Part shown: positions 1 through 6,513 of the stretch, piece by piece | Numbering within the stretch: position 1 is the first letter of the stretch | How the letters are laid out: each line of letters opens with the position of its first letter | Notes under the pieces: model-generated | Told to the model about the DNA's origin: nothing | What the model saw: only the letters and a program-made list of their open reading frames with translations | The model's database searches: none | Assembly (NCBI RefSeq): GCF_030269605.1 | Contig: NZ_BSTQ01000012.1 | Coordinates: 232,231-296,230 of the forward strand | Direction: 5' to 3' | Length of the DNA: 64,000 bases | DNA from: Lentzea sp. NBRC 105346 | GTDB taxonomy: Bacteria > Actinomycetota > Actinomycetes > Mycobacteriales > Pseudonocardiaceae | Made by a program: the position numbers and the translations under genes

Positions 1-1152
1 ACCCTGGCGTCGTTCTGGCAGCAGGCGGGACGCGCCGGCCGAGCCGGCGACAGCGCTCTGGTGGTGTTCGTAGCGCGCGACGACCCGTTGGACACATACC
101 TCGTGCACCACCCGTCGGCCGTGCTGGACCGCCCGGTCGAGGCAACTGTGTTGGATCCGACGAACCCCTATGTGCTGGGCCCGCAACTGGCGTGCGCGGC
201 CGCCGAACTACCCCTCACCCCAACGGATCTCGAGGCCTTCGGCCCGGCCGCCTCCTCGGTGCTGGATTCGTTGGTGGCGGACCGCGTGCTGCGCAAACGC
301 CCCGTTGGCTGGTATTGGGCGTCGCACGACCAGCCGCACGCGGGCGTCGACATCCGCGGGTCGGGCGGCGATCAGGTCGCCGTAGTGGAGGCCGACTCCG
401 GCCGCATGCTCGGCACGGTCGATCCGGGTTCCGCGTGCTGGCAGGTGCATCCCGGTGCCGTATATCTGCACCAGGGCGCGTCGTACGTGGTCGACGAGCT
501 GGATCTCGAGCACGGGCTCGCCATGGTGCACGCCGAGGAGCCCGAGTGGACCACCCAGCCGCGTGACGTCGTCGACATTTCCGTTGTGGACACAGTGGAA
601 AGCCTGTCCTTTGACGGCGTCACCGTCTCGTTGGGTTCGGTGGAGGTCACGACCCAGGTGGTCGGCTACCTGCGCCGCCTGCCGTCCGGCAAGGTCATCG
701 ACCAGATCCCGCTCGACCTGCCGTCGCAGACCCTGGACACGCGGGCCGTCTGGTACACCATCTCCGATTCGTTGCTGGGCGACGTCCTGGAGCACCGCCG
801 CGTCGCCGGCGCGTTGCACGCCGCCGAGCATGCGGCGATCGGCCTGCTGCCGTTGTTCGCCGTCTGCGACCGTTGGGACATCGGCGGCGTGTCGACGGCC
901 GTGCATCCGGACACCGGTGCGGCGACCGTGTTCGTGCACGACGGGCATCCGGGCGGGGCGGGGTTCGCGGACCGGGGTTTCGCGGCGATCGTGCCGTGGC
1001 TGACGGCGACGCGTGAGGCGATCAGTTCCTGCACGTGCCCGTTCGGGTGCCCGTCCTGCGTGCAGTCGCCCAAGTGCGGCAACGGAAACGAGCCTCTGGA
1101 CAAGGCGGGCGCGGTAGCGGTGCTGGAGGTGGTGCTGAAGGCGATCTCGTAA
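1..1152 (+). CDS. DECH/DEAH-box ATP-dependent helicase, C-terminal part (5' end outside window)
   Basis: The reading frame is open from base 1, so the gene enters from the left; no start is visible. The first residues contain QQAGRAGR, helicase motif VI, at bases 19-42. The rest is the DUF1998-type C-terminal domain: a WDIGG segment, DGHPGGAGFADRG, and a terminal cysteine cluster (CTCPFGCPSC...KCGNGN) typical of a metal site. The family is known as the 'helicase/secretion neighborhood' helicase (Rv3649-like) because it sits beside Tad genes, as here. It is presumed to unwind nucleic acid with ATP; its substrate is not known. A degraded copy of about the last 130 codons lies downstream at 1655-2045. 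Confidence 0.93.
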   Translation, partial: TLASFWQQAGRAGRAGDSALVVFVARDDPLDTYLVHHPSAVLDRPVEATVLDPTNPYVLGPQLACAAAELPLTPTDLEAFGPAASSVLDSLVADRVLRKRPVGWYWASHDQPHAGVDIRGSGGDQVAVVEADSGRMLGTVDPGSACWQVHPGAVYLHQGASYVVDELDLEHGLAMVHAEEPEWTTQPRDVVDISVVDTVESLSFDGVTVSLGSVEVTTQVVGYLRRLPSGKVIDQIPLDLPSQTLDTRAVWYTISDSLLGDVLEHRRVAGALHAAEHAAIGLLPLFAVCDRWDIGGVSTAVHPDTGAATVFVHDGHPGGAGFADRGFAAIVPWLTATREAISSCTCPFGCPSCVQSPKCGNGNEPLDKAGAVAVLEVVLKAIS

Positions 1153-1161
1153 GCCCCAGAA

Positions 1162-1184
1162 CTGTCAGACCCTCCCGGTACGCT
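1162..1184 (+). promoter_or_regulatory. PafBC/RecA-NDp-like promoter motif, rightward
   Basis: CTGTCAGAC, then exactly 8 bases, then TACGCT. This fits the actinobacterial damage promoter pattern tTGTCRgtg-N8-TAnnnT. No start codon lies where a leaderless transcript would begin, so the target is unclear. Confidence 0.5.
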
Positions 1185-1236
1185 AAATCCGGGCCCCTGA
1201 CTTCCCTCGCCCCGAACCGAAGCACCCCCGAATCCG

Positions 1237-1259
1237 ATCCTAGTCGCGGGGTCTGACAA
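1237..1259 (-). promoter_or_regulatory. PafBC/RecA-NDp-like promoter motif, leftward
   Basis: On the minus strand: TTGTCAGAC, 8 bases, TAGGAT. It faces the motif at 1162-1184, so the pair is convergent. Together they also read as 13-bp inverted repeats (one mismatch) bounding a segment of about 100 bp. Firing would make antisense RNA into the helicase 3' end. Confidence 0.5.
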
Positions 1260-1508
1260 TTTCGGTGCCCTCGCAGCTCGCACACCCCGGCGCGCTTCGC
1301 CCGCCACGTGCCGACGGCGTTCAGGTTTCCATGCCAGGACGGGATTCAGGTCGTACGCCACGAGGGTTCCGACAACCTCGGCGAGCTCTCACCCATAAAC
1401 CTTGTACGCCGCGGCGGCATTCGGCTCGGTAACGCCTACCTCCGACCCCACCGGCCCTGCGCGATCACGCACGCCGATCACGCATCCCCGATGGGGCACC
1501 ACCGCCCT

Positions 1509-1614
1509 GCGCTGTCGCGTCGGCGTGTCGAGCCTGTTTTTTCGCGGCCACCGAGCGAAGCGAGCTGAGCCGCGAAAAAACACGCTCGATGCGCCGACTT
1601 CCCGGCGACAGCGC
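1509..1614. repeat. Long imperfect palindrome
   Basis: Arms of about 40-46 bases (1509-1548 and 1569-1614). The inner TGTTTTTTCGCGGC (1535-1548) pairs perfectly with 1569-1582, and the outer part GCGCTGTCGC also pairs. A second smaller inverted repeat lies at 1646-1658/1688-1700. It could be a strong bidirectional terminator or a genome-wide intergenic repeat. Confidence 0.7.
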
Positions 1615-1654
1615 CGTCCGAGCGGAGCGAGGACAATTAGATACAGAACGCGCC

Positions 1655-2045
1655 GGGGGCGACGGTCGCGGGTCCGACCGACGCGCACCCCGGCGCGTTC
1701 CACACTGCCGAACACTCGGGCGGTGGTGCCTGCTACCGCTGCACGACGTTTGCCTTGGGACATCGGCGGATTCTCTTGGTCGTCGCTCATGGACATTGGG
1801 AGGCGTCGTTGTCCGTGCGACGGGTTTCCGGGAGGAGGATCCGGCTTCGCCGACCGCGGCCTGCTGCTGGGCTAGGCCACTATCGTCCTTTGGCTCAGTG
1901 GTGCGCGGGAGGCGCTCCTTTCCGCTCGGTGTTCGGCTTCATGCCCGTCCGATCATCCGTCGAAGTGCGGGGTACGACGGTTCCGCCGGATCGGGCAGGT
2001 GGTGCGGCCGCGCTGGGCATCGTTCTCGGGGTTGTCGGGGAGAGT
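1655..2045 (+). pseudogene. Decayed duplicate of the helicase C-terminal tail
   Basis: The segment aligns in order with about 770-1152 of the intact helicase. Recognisable pieces in shifting frames include HTAEH (intact AAEH), WDIGG, DGFPGG..GFADRG, a cysteine-region remnant ending SKCG, and DRAGGAAALGIVL (intact DKAGAVAVLEVVL). The frame is broken by several indels and by a TAG at 1873-1875. No protein-like upstream part of a second helicase is visible, so this looks like a tail duplication or recombination relic rather than a whole lost gene. Confidence 0.75.
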
Positions 2046-2077
2046 CCACAACGACACCCAGCGCGGCCGGGTCTACA

Positions 2078-2698
2078 TCAGACGGACGCCAGTTCGGGGG
2101 TCTCGGCCATGTGCAGCACCTCGACCAGTGCGTCCTGCACGATGTGCGCGTCCGGGAGGTCGCGGCCGCAGATCTGCGGCTTGACCCGCCAGTGCACGAC
2201 ACCGTGCGACATCGGGGTGGGCGGCAGCGGGATGTACTCGCCCTGTGCCAGGTGACGGACGTCCTCGTGCTGGCGCAGCTCGGTGTTGAGCGTCGAGCCG
2301 GACGCCACGAGGAACATCCACCGGCCGGCCGGCGTCGCCGCGATCGGCACCGGGATGCCCATGTTGCGCAGCGCACCCGCCGCGCGGCGGCCGAGGTCCG
2401 TGCCGACCTCGATCGCGTCGACGACGTGGCCGGTCGCGACGAGCAGGCTGTACGAGCGGCCCGCCCACCAGGTGGCGACCTGCTCGGGCCGCGTGCCGAT
2501 CCGCTCCTGCCAGTCGCGGTGCACCGGAACCGGGCCGGCGGCCTCGAGGCCGTCGCGGCCGGCCCACTTCGTCTCGCCCGTTGCGGAGACCGTCGGATAG
2601 GTGCCTGGCAGCACAGGCCAACCGCGCCACGCGAGGCTCACGGCCTCAGCACGCAGCTCGATGCGGAAGGCCCCGCGCCAACTATCCGACCACTCCAT
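2078..2698 (-). CDS. Bifunctional DNA primase/polymerase N-terminal domain protein
   Basis: A 206-residue stand-alone protein of the actinobacterial prim-pol type (WRGWPVLPGTY near the N-terminus; PYSLLVATG-like YSLLVATGHVVDAIEVG in the middle). The family adopts an archaeo-eukaryotic primase-like fold; this short form has no helicase domain, and whether it polymerises is unknown. I chose the ATG at 2698 because GGAGG and AAGGAAG lie just upstream. The longer frame to 2731 would start inside the repeated operator-like sites at 2734-2766. It is monocistronic, 194 bp after the Tad operon on the same strand. Confidence 0.8.
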   Translation of the reverse strand: MEWSDSWRGAFRIELRAEAVSLAWRGWPVLPGTYPTVSATGETKWAGRDGLEAAGPVPVHRDWQERIGTRPEQVATWWAGRSYSLLVATGHVVDAIEVGTDLGRRAAGALRNMGIPVPIAATPAGRWMFLVASGSTLNTELRQHEDVRHLAQGEYIPLPPTPMSHGVVHWRVKPQICGRDLPDAHIVQDALVEVLHMAETPELASV

Positions 2699-2733
2699 CT
2701 TCCTTCGCCTCCAAGATCTGCTCGACACCATCG

Positions 2734-2766
2734 GACACCGTGTCGGTTTTCGTAGGACACCGTGTC
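2734..2766 (-). promoter_or_regulatory. Tandem palindromic operator-like sites upstream of the prim-pol gene
   Basis: Two identical copies of GACACCGTGTC (5-bp arms round one central base) at 2734-2744 and 2756-2766, embedded in an identical 15-mer and spaced 22 bp, about two helical turns. They lie 36-68 bp upstream of the start at 2698. Two dimers binding on one DNA face is the natural reading. Confidence 0.5.
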
Positions 2767-2892
2767 GGTGCCGCCACTACAACTAACGACACCGGCGGCA
2801 AGCGAAGTAACCCTCGCTCGACAACTGGTAGCTATGAGACGGCGAACGCCAGGTACGTGACCGAGCAACTGAACTGTCGCGGTTTGGTTCGA

Positions 2893-3300
2893 TCAACGTT
2901 CAGCATGTCCGGACCCCGGTGTGAGTCCGCTCACCGCCGGAGGACGACCGCTCGTCGTGCCCCAAACGTCCCGATCTTCGGCCGGACCTGCCTTTGAACG
3001 TGCGCTCGCCGGGCCGAACGGCGTATCCGCGGACACCCGTACGCCGACCTCCCAGCCGCTCACCGCGCACTCGTCCAACCGGCTCCGGTTCCGTTCGGCG
3101 ACGCGTCGCGCCTGGTCACAGGCCACACCGTCACCCTCGATCAACCGCGTCGCCGCGGCGAGCGCCGCCAGATCGGCCGCACCGGTCACCCGGTGGCGGG
3201 TGATGACCGCTGAACCGACCTGAACGCCTGCGGCCAACAGAACCAGCAGGACCGCGGCCAACCCGACGCCGCTCACCGTCGCCGAACCGCGGTCGTTCAC
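2893..3300 (-). CDS. TadE-like protein (Rv3654c family)
   Basis: A 135-residue protein starting NDRGSATVSGVGLAAVLLVLLAAG: a short leader with Gly before a hydrophobic helix, as in pseudopilins cleaved by TadV/prepilin peptidase. The rest is a small extracytoplasmic domain with two Cys (about 59 and 78) and a disordered tail. The family is the 'helicase/secretion neighborhood TadE-like' group. Its GTG start overlaps the stop of the preceding tadE by 4 bases, so it is the last gene of the Tad operon. Confidence 0.85.
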   Translation of the reverse strand: MNDRGSATVSGVGLAAVLLVLLAAGVQVGSAVITRHRVTGAADLAALAAATRLIEGDGVACDQARRVAERNRSRLDECAVSGWEVGVRVSADTPFGPASARSKAGPAEDRDVWGTTSGRPPAVSGLTPGSGHAER

Positions 3301-3611
3301 GTCGGCTCCAGCACGGCGAACGCCTCGGCTCTCAGCCGAAACCCATGACGAGTCGCGGCTACTTCGACGATCACGGAATCACCGTCCTCATGCACGGTCA
3401 CCGTGGCGCCGGGCGCGATGCGCCGTGCCGCGGCCTCGGCATGCCCCCGGTCGCCGCGCGCGATCAGCCGGGCCGCCTCCCGCGCCGCGTCGGTGCAGCG
3501 CAGCTGACCGACCATCGCGCTCATCCCGCCCGCGGCCAGCGCGAGGACCGCCAACAGCACGCAGATGACGACCGCCGCCTCAACGGTGACCATGCCCCGG
3601 TCATCGGTCAG
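3297..3611 (-). CDS. TadE-family minor pilin, probable CTG start
   Basis: The core reads TDDRG|MVTVEAAVVICVLLAVL, a class III (Flp-type) leader and hydrophobic helix, then a small extracellular domain with MVGQLRCTDAAREAARLIARG typical of TadE. The first in-frame ATG (3593) would delete the DDRG leader needed for prepilin peptidase. The only near-cognate codon giving a proper leader is CTG at 3609-3611, which overlaps the previous gene's stop as CTGA, like the ATGA/GTGA overlaps elsewhere in this operon. No ATG, GTG or TTG restores the leader without a long basic extension (ATG at 3773). The start is uncertain; the gene is not. Confidence 0.82.
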   Translation of the reverse strand: MTDDRGMVTVEAAVVICVLLAVLALAAGGMSAMVGQLRCTDAAREAARLIARGDRGHAEAAARRIAPGATVTVHEDGDSVIVEVAATRHGFRLRAEAFAVLEPT

Positions 3612-3775
3612 CTCACCGCCGACAGCGCGCTCTGCACGATCTGCGCGAGCTTGGCCTGAACGGCATCGCTCTTGATGATCAGATACAGCGCCGTGGCGAA
3701 CGCCGCGGCCATGACCAGGCCGATGGCGTACTCGACCGTCGACATGCCGCGGTCGTTCTTCAGCGGGTTCCACAT
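3608..3775 (-). CDS. Small Flp-type pilin (DUF4244)
   Basis: A 55-residue protein: basic start WNPLKNDRG, cleavage region G|MSTVEYAIG, hydrophobic helix VMAAAFATALYLIII-like, then a short amphipathic tail ending SALSAVS. The E at +5 of the mature form is the usual Flp feature. It is the likely major pilin of this Tad system. Its ATG is preceded by AAGGAGAG and lies 10 bp after tadC, the only non-overlapping junction in the operon, so it has its own strong ribosome site, fitting high expression. Confidence 0.85.
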   Translation of the reverse strand: MWNPLKNDRGMSTVEYAIGLVMAAAFATALYLIIKSDAVQAKLAQIVQSALSAVS

Positions 3776-3785
3776 TCGTCTCTCC

Positions 3786-4316
3786 TTATTGTTCGAGGAA
3801 CTTGGCCGCGAGTCCGAGCACCACCGGCAGCACGCCGACGCACACGAACGCGGGCAGGAAGCACAGCGCCAGCGGTCCCGCGACCAGCACCGCCGCCCGC
3901 TGGGCGCGCGCCTCGGCCCGGTCGCCGGCGTCCGCCCGCATCCGCGCCGCCAACTCGGCCGCGGCCTGAGCGAGCGCCGTGCCCGACCGGGCGGTGCGTC
4001 TGGCCGCCACGGCGAGCGGTGCCGTTTCCGGGTCTTCGAGCGCTTTGGCCCACGCCTGCTGCGGGTCCGCGCCCAGGGCGAGGAGTTCGGCGACGTGGTC
4101 GAGCGCCGGCACTTCGATCGCGCGCACCGCGGTCGCCACCGGGAGGCCAGCCCGGAGGCAGGCGGCGAGCAGGTCCCAGTCCGCCGCGCGCTGGAACGGC
4201 GAGTCGTCGGGCGGTATGGGCGGGGGCGGCGGGTCGTGCTGGCGGGTGAGTCTGGATATCGCGGGCGGGCGCGTGGGTGCGACCAGCAGGGCCAGGGCGA
4301 GTAGGAGGAGGGTCAT
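3786..4316 (-). CDS. Type II secretion F family protein (TadC-like)
   Basis: A 176-residue membrane protein: N-terminal hydrophobic helix (MTLLLLALALLVAPT), Pro-rich linker, a cytoplasmic T2SS-F helical region (RAADWDLLAACLRAGLPVATAV; ARSGTALAQAAAELA) and C-terminal hydrophobic helices ending GLAAKFLEQ. It should form the inner-membrane platform together with TadB. ATG 4314-4316 overlaps the TadB stop (ATGA). A longer frame to 5039 is only read-through of tadB in another frame. Confidence 0.85.
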   Translation of the reverse strand: MTLLLLALALLVAPTRPPAISRLTRQHDPPPPPIPPDDSPFQRAADWDLLAACLRAGLPVATAVRAIEVPALDHVAELLALGADPQQAWAKALEDPETAPLAVAARRTARSGTALAQAAAELAARMRADAGDRAEARAQRAAVLVAGPLALCFLPAFVCVGVLPVVLGLAAKFLEQ

Positions 4317-5077
4317 GTATGGGCTGCCTTTGTCGTTAGGCCTGTGGTCCATAGGAGGCCTGCGGCGGTGAGGAGCGCACCCAGCACGAGCAGGGTTTGA
4401 CCTGGAACGGTGGCGAAGAGCACGTGGGCGGGTTCGGCGCCGCTTGCCTGGCCGAGTAGGAGGCCCAGTAGTGGGAGGGCGGCCAGCACGGCCGCGCTGG
4501 CGCGAGGTCCGGCCATTCGGGACTCCAGTTGGCGGGCGAAGGCGGCTCGTTGGGCCAGGTCTTGGCGCGTGGCGTCCAGGACCTCGGCCAGCGCTACGCC
4601 GTACCGCGTGGAGACTTGCCAGGCTCTGGCCAGTTGCGTCAGGGCCAAGTGCGGGTGTTGTGGCGCCAGGTCGTGCAAGGTCCGATTCACGTCGCCGCCC
4701 AGGTTTGCCGTGGCAGCAACGGCTTTCAGGACATCGGAGGCGGGCTGCGGGCAGTCGGACGCCGCATTGGTGGCGGCTCGGGGTGCGGGGGCACCGGCCT
4801 TCAGTTCCGCGACCACGCCTGCCAGGCCGGTGATCAGTGCTTCGCTGGAGGTCAGGCGGATTCGTTGGGCTGCACGGGTTTTGGCCACGCGATCGACAGT
4901 CCACATCAGAATGAAAACTGCGATCAGAGCGCCGAATCCCAAGGGGCAGGCCAGAATGGACAGCGCCGGCAGGGGGATTCGTGGCAGGCGTTTCGGGGAT
5001 CGTGGGCGCAGGCGGTTGATCGGTTGGAACGACGGCCACACCAGGAGGGCGAGAGCGGCCAGGATGGCGGTCAGCAC
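4313..5077 (-). CDS. Type II secretion F family protein (TadB-like)
   Basis: A 254-residue platform protein. Two N-terminal hydrophobic segments (LTAILAALALLVWP; LSILACPLGFGALIAVFILMW) are followed by the T2SS-F domain (LITGLAGVVAELKAGAPAPRA ... ARAWQVSTRYGVALAEVLDATRQDL) and two C-terminal membrane helices. The GTG at 5075-5077 is taken as the start; it overlaps the end of tadA by 7 bases, indicating translational coupling. Partner of TadC and TadA in pilus assembly. Confidence 0.87.
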   Translation of the reverse strand: MLTAILAALALLVWPSFQPINRLRPRSPKRLPRIPLPALSILACPLGFGALIAVFILMWTVDRVAKTRAAQRIRLTSSEALITGLAGVVAELKAGAPAPRAATNAASDCPQPASDVLKAVAATANLGGDVNRTLHDLAPQHPHLALTQLARAWQVSTRYGVALAEVLDATRQDLAQRAAFARQLESRMAGPRASAAVLAALPLLGLLLGQASGAEPAHVLFATVPGQTLLVLGALLTAAGLLWTTGLTTKAAHT

Positions 5078-6189
5078 AGAAGCTCCTTCAGCTCGTGGCC
5101 CTGCCAGTCCGGGCGCCAGGCGGGGCGGACCACGACGTCGTCGCCGACTCTGGTGAACAGGCCGATCTCCGCCAGGTGACGTCTGCCGTCGGGGGCCCGC
5201 CGCATGTGCAGGACGAGGTGCAGCGCCGCGGCCAGCTGGCTGTGCAGGGCACGTCGGTCGAGGCCACCCAGGGCTGCCAGTGCCTCCAGGCGCGCGGGGA
5301 CTTCCGTGGGCGAGTTCGCGTGCAGGGTTCCCGCGCCGCCGTCGTGGCCGGTGTTCAGCGCGGACAGGAGTTCGCACACTTCGGCGCCGCGCACCTCGCC
5401 GACCACGATCCGGTCCGGACGCATGCGGAGGGCTTGGCGCACCAAGTCGCGAACGGTGACCTCGCCCGCGCCCTCGACGTTCGGCGGGCGGGCCACCAGG
5501 CGGACGAACTGGGGATGGTCGGGGCGTAGCTCGCCCGCGTCCTCCACGCACACCACGCGTTGGTCCGCGGGAACGCAGCCGAGTAGCGCGCCCAGCAGTG
5601 ACGTCTTGCCGCTTCCGGTGCCGCCGACCACCAGGAACGCCAGGCGGGCCGCGACGATCGCGCGCAACAGGTCGGCGGTTTGGCGGGAGAACGTTCCTAG
5701 TGCGCAGAGGGCGTTCAGGTCGTGGCCCACCGGGCGGAGCACTCGCAGCGACAGGCATGTGCCGTCCGGCGCCAGTGGTGGGAGAACTGCGTGCAGGCGG
5801 ACGTTGCTACCGGGCAGCCAGCCGTCGACGCACGGGGACGCCTCGTCCAGGCGGCGGCCCACGGCGACTGCTAGGCGTTGCGCCAGACGCCGGACGGCCG
5901 CTTCGTCGGGGAAGCGGATCTCCGTGCGGCGCAAGCCGTTCCGGCCGTCGACCCACACCTGGTCCGGCGCGGTGACGAGGACGTCTGTGGTGTCCGGGTC
6001 GCGCAGGAGAGGTTCGAGCACGCCCGCACCGACGAATTCCTGGCGGAGGATGTGGAGTGCGTCGAGGACGTCCGCGTCGGCCAGGACTCCGCCCGCTTCG
6101 GAGCGGACGGCGCTCGCCACGGCGGCCGGGGTGATTTCCGGGACGCCGACGAGGCGCTCGCGGACTCGATCAACGAGTAGGGCTGTCAT
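5071..6189 (-). CDS. tadA: TadA-family secretion ATPase
   Basis: A 372-residue VirB11/GspE-type ATPase. Walker A GGTGSGKTS, Asp box region VVCVEDAGELR, Walker B-type RPDRIVVGEVRG and the His box (NTGHDGGAGTLHANS) are all present. It belongs to the actinobacterial 'helicase/secretion neighborhood ATPase' group and should energise Flp pilus assembly at the membrane. The start ATG (6187-6189) overlaps the TGA of a preceding mini-ORF. Its first 12-14 codons (MTALLVDRVRERLV) are repeated several times upstream, see 6152-6528. Confidence 0.92.
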   Translation of the reverse strand: MTALLVDRVRERLVGVPEITPAAVASAVRSEAGGVLADADVLDALHILRQEFVGAGVLEPLLRDPDTTDVLVTAPDQVWVDGRNGLRRTEIRFPDEAAVRRLAQRLAVAVGRRLDEASPCVDGWLPGSNVRLHAVLPPLAPDGTCLSLRVLRPVGHDLNALCALGTFSRQTADLLRAIVAARLAFLVVGGTGSGKTSLLGALLGCVPADQRVVCVEDAGELRPDHPQFVRLVARPPNVEGAGEVTVRDLVRQALRMRPDRIVVGEVRGAEVCELLSALNTGHDGGAGTLHANSPTEVPARLEALAALGGLDRRALHSQLAAALHLVLHMRRAPDGRRHLAEIGLFTRVGDDVVVRPAWRPDWQGHELKELLC

Positions 6190-6380
6190 GAAGGCAGCTC
6201 CTCGCAGATCGCAGCGAAGTGCTGCTGCGGAAGCGACCCGACGCAGACCAGATGCGCGCGGACGCGATCTACCAACAGAGCCGTCATGAGCACAGCTCCC
6301 TGAGGAGCGTCACGAAGCGCGGTCGGCATCCGGACGTCGACAAGGCGCTCGCGGACTCGATCAACGAGTAGGGCTGTCAT
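6186..6380 (-). CDS. Mini-ORF 3, TadA-start / Ssd-end hybrid
   Basis: A 64-codon frame. It begins MTALLVDRVRERLVDV (TadA N-terminus), has a second MTALLVDRVRAHLV at codon 32, and ends FAAICEELPS, resembling the Ssd end. It overlaps the next frames by ATGA at both ends. The internal junction is read in a shifted frame, so two original units have merged. It is probably not a functional protein; translating it may carry ribosomes from ssd to tadA. Confidence 0.4.
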   Translation of the reverse strand: MTALLVDRVRERLVDVRMPTALRDAPQGAVLMTALLVDRVRAHLVCVGSLPQQHFAAICEELPS

Positions 6381-6424
6381 GAAGGCAGCTCCTCACGGAC
6401 GCCATCTACCGACAGAGCCGTCAT
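6377..6424 (-). CDS. Mini-ORF 2, 15-codon junction peptide
   Basis: Reads MTALSVDGVREELPS then TGA. TadA-like start and Ssd-like end are almost fused. Joined to both neighbours by ATGA overlaps. Confidence 0.35.
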   Translation of the reverse strand: MTALSVDGVREELPS

Positions 6425-6513
6425 GAGCACAGCTCCTTCATGATCACGCGTGCCGCAGCGGCCAGCGGCGACCGGACGCCGACCGAGCACGCGCAGACCA
6501 GCGGGGCCGTCAT
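6421..6513 (-). CDS. Mini-ORF 1, 30-codon junction peptide
   Basis: Begins MTAPLV at the ATG overlapping the ssd stop and ends AAAARVIMKELCS, close to the Ssd C-terminus AAAAREILQELRS. So it holds a TadA-like head and an Ssd-like tail with nothing between. Confidence 0.4.
   Translation of the reverse strand: MTAPLVCACSVGVRSPLAAAARVIMKELCS

Larger units (their letters stand above)
1153..1654. other. Non-coding stretch between the helicase and its decayed tail copy
   Basis: Several ORFs cross this stretch on both strands, but all are Arg/Pro/Ser-rich and low in ordinary protein character, so I call no gene. It holds two inverted PafBC-like promoter motifs at 1162-1184 and 1237-1259, and a long imperfect palindrome at 1509-1614. 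Confidence 0.6.

Noticed and set aside
1402..1875. 157-codon frame on the plus strand
   Set aside because: Its first two thirds are low-complexity and cross the palindrome. The last part is the helicase-tail relic in a shifted frame, not a gene.
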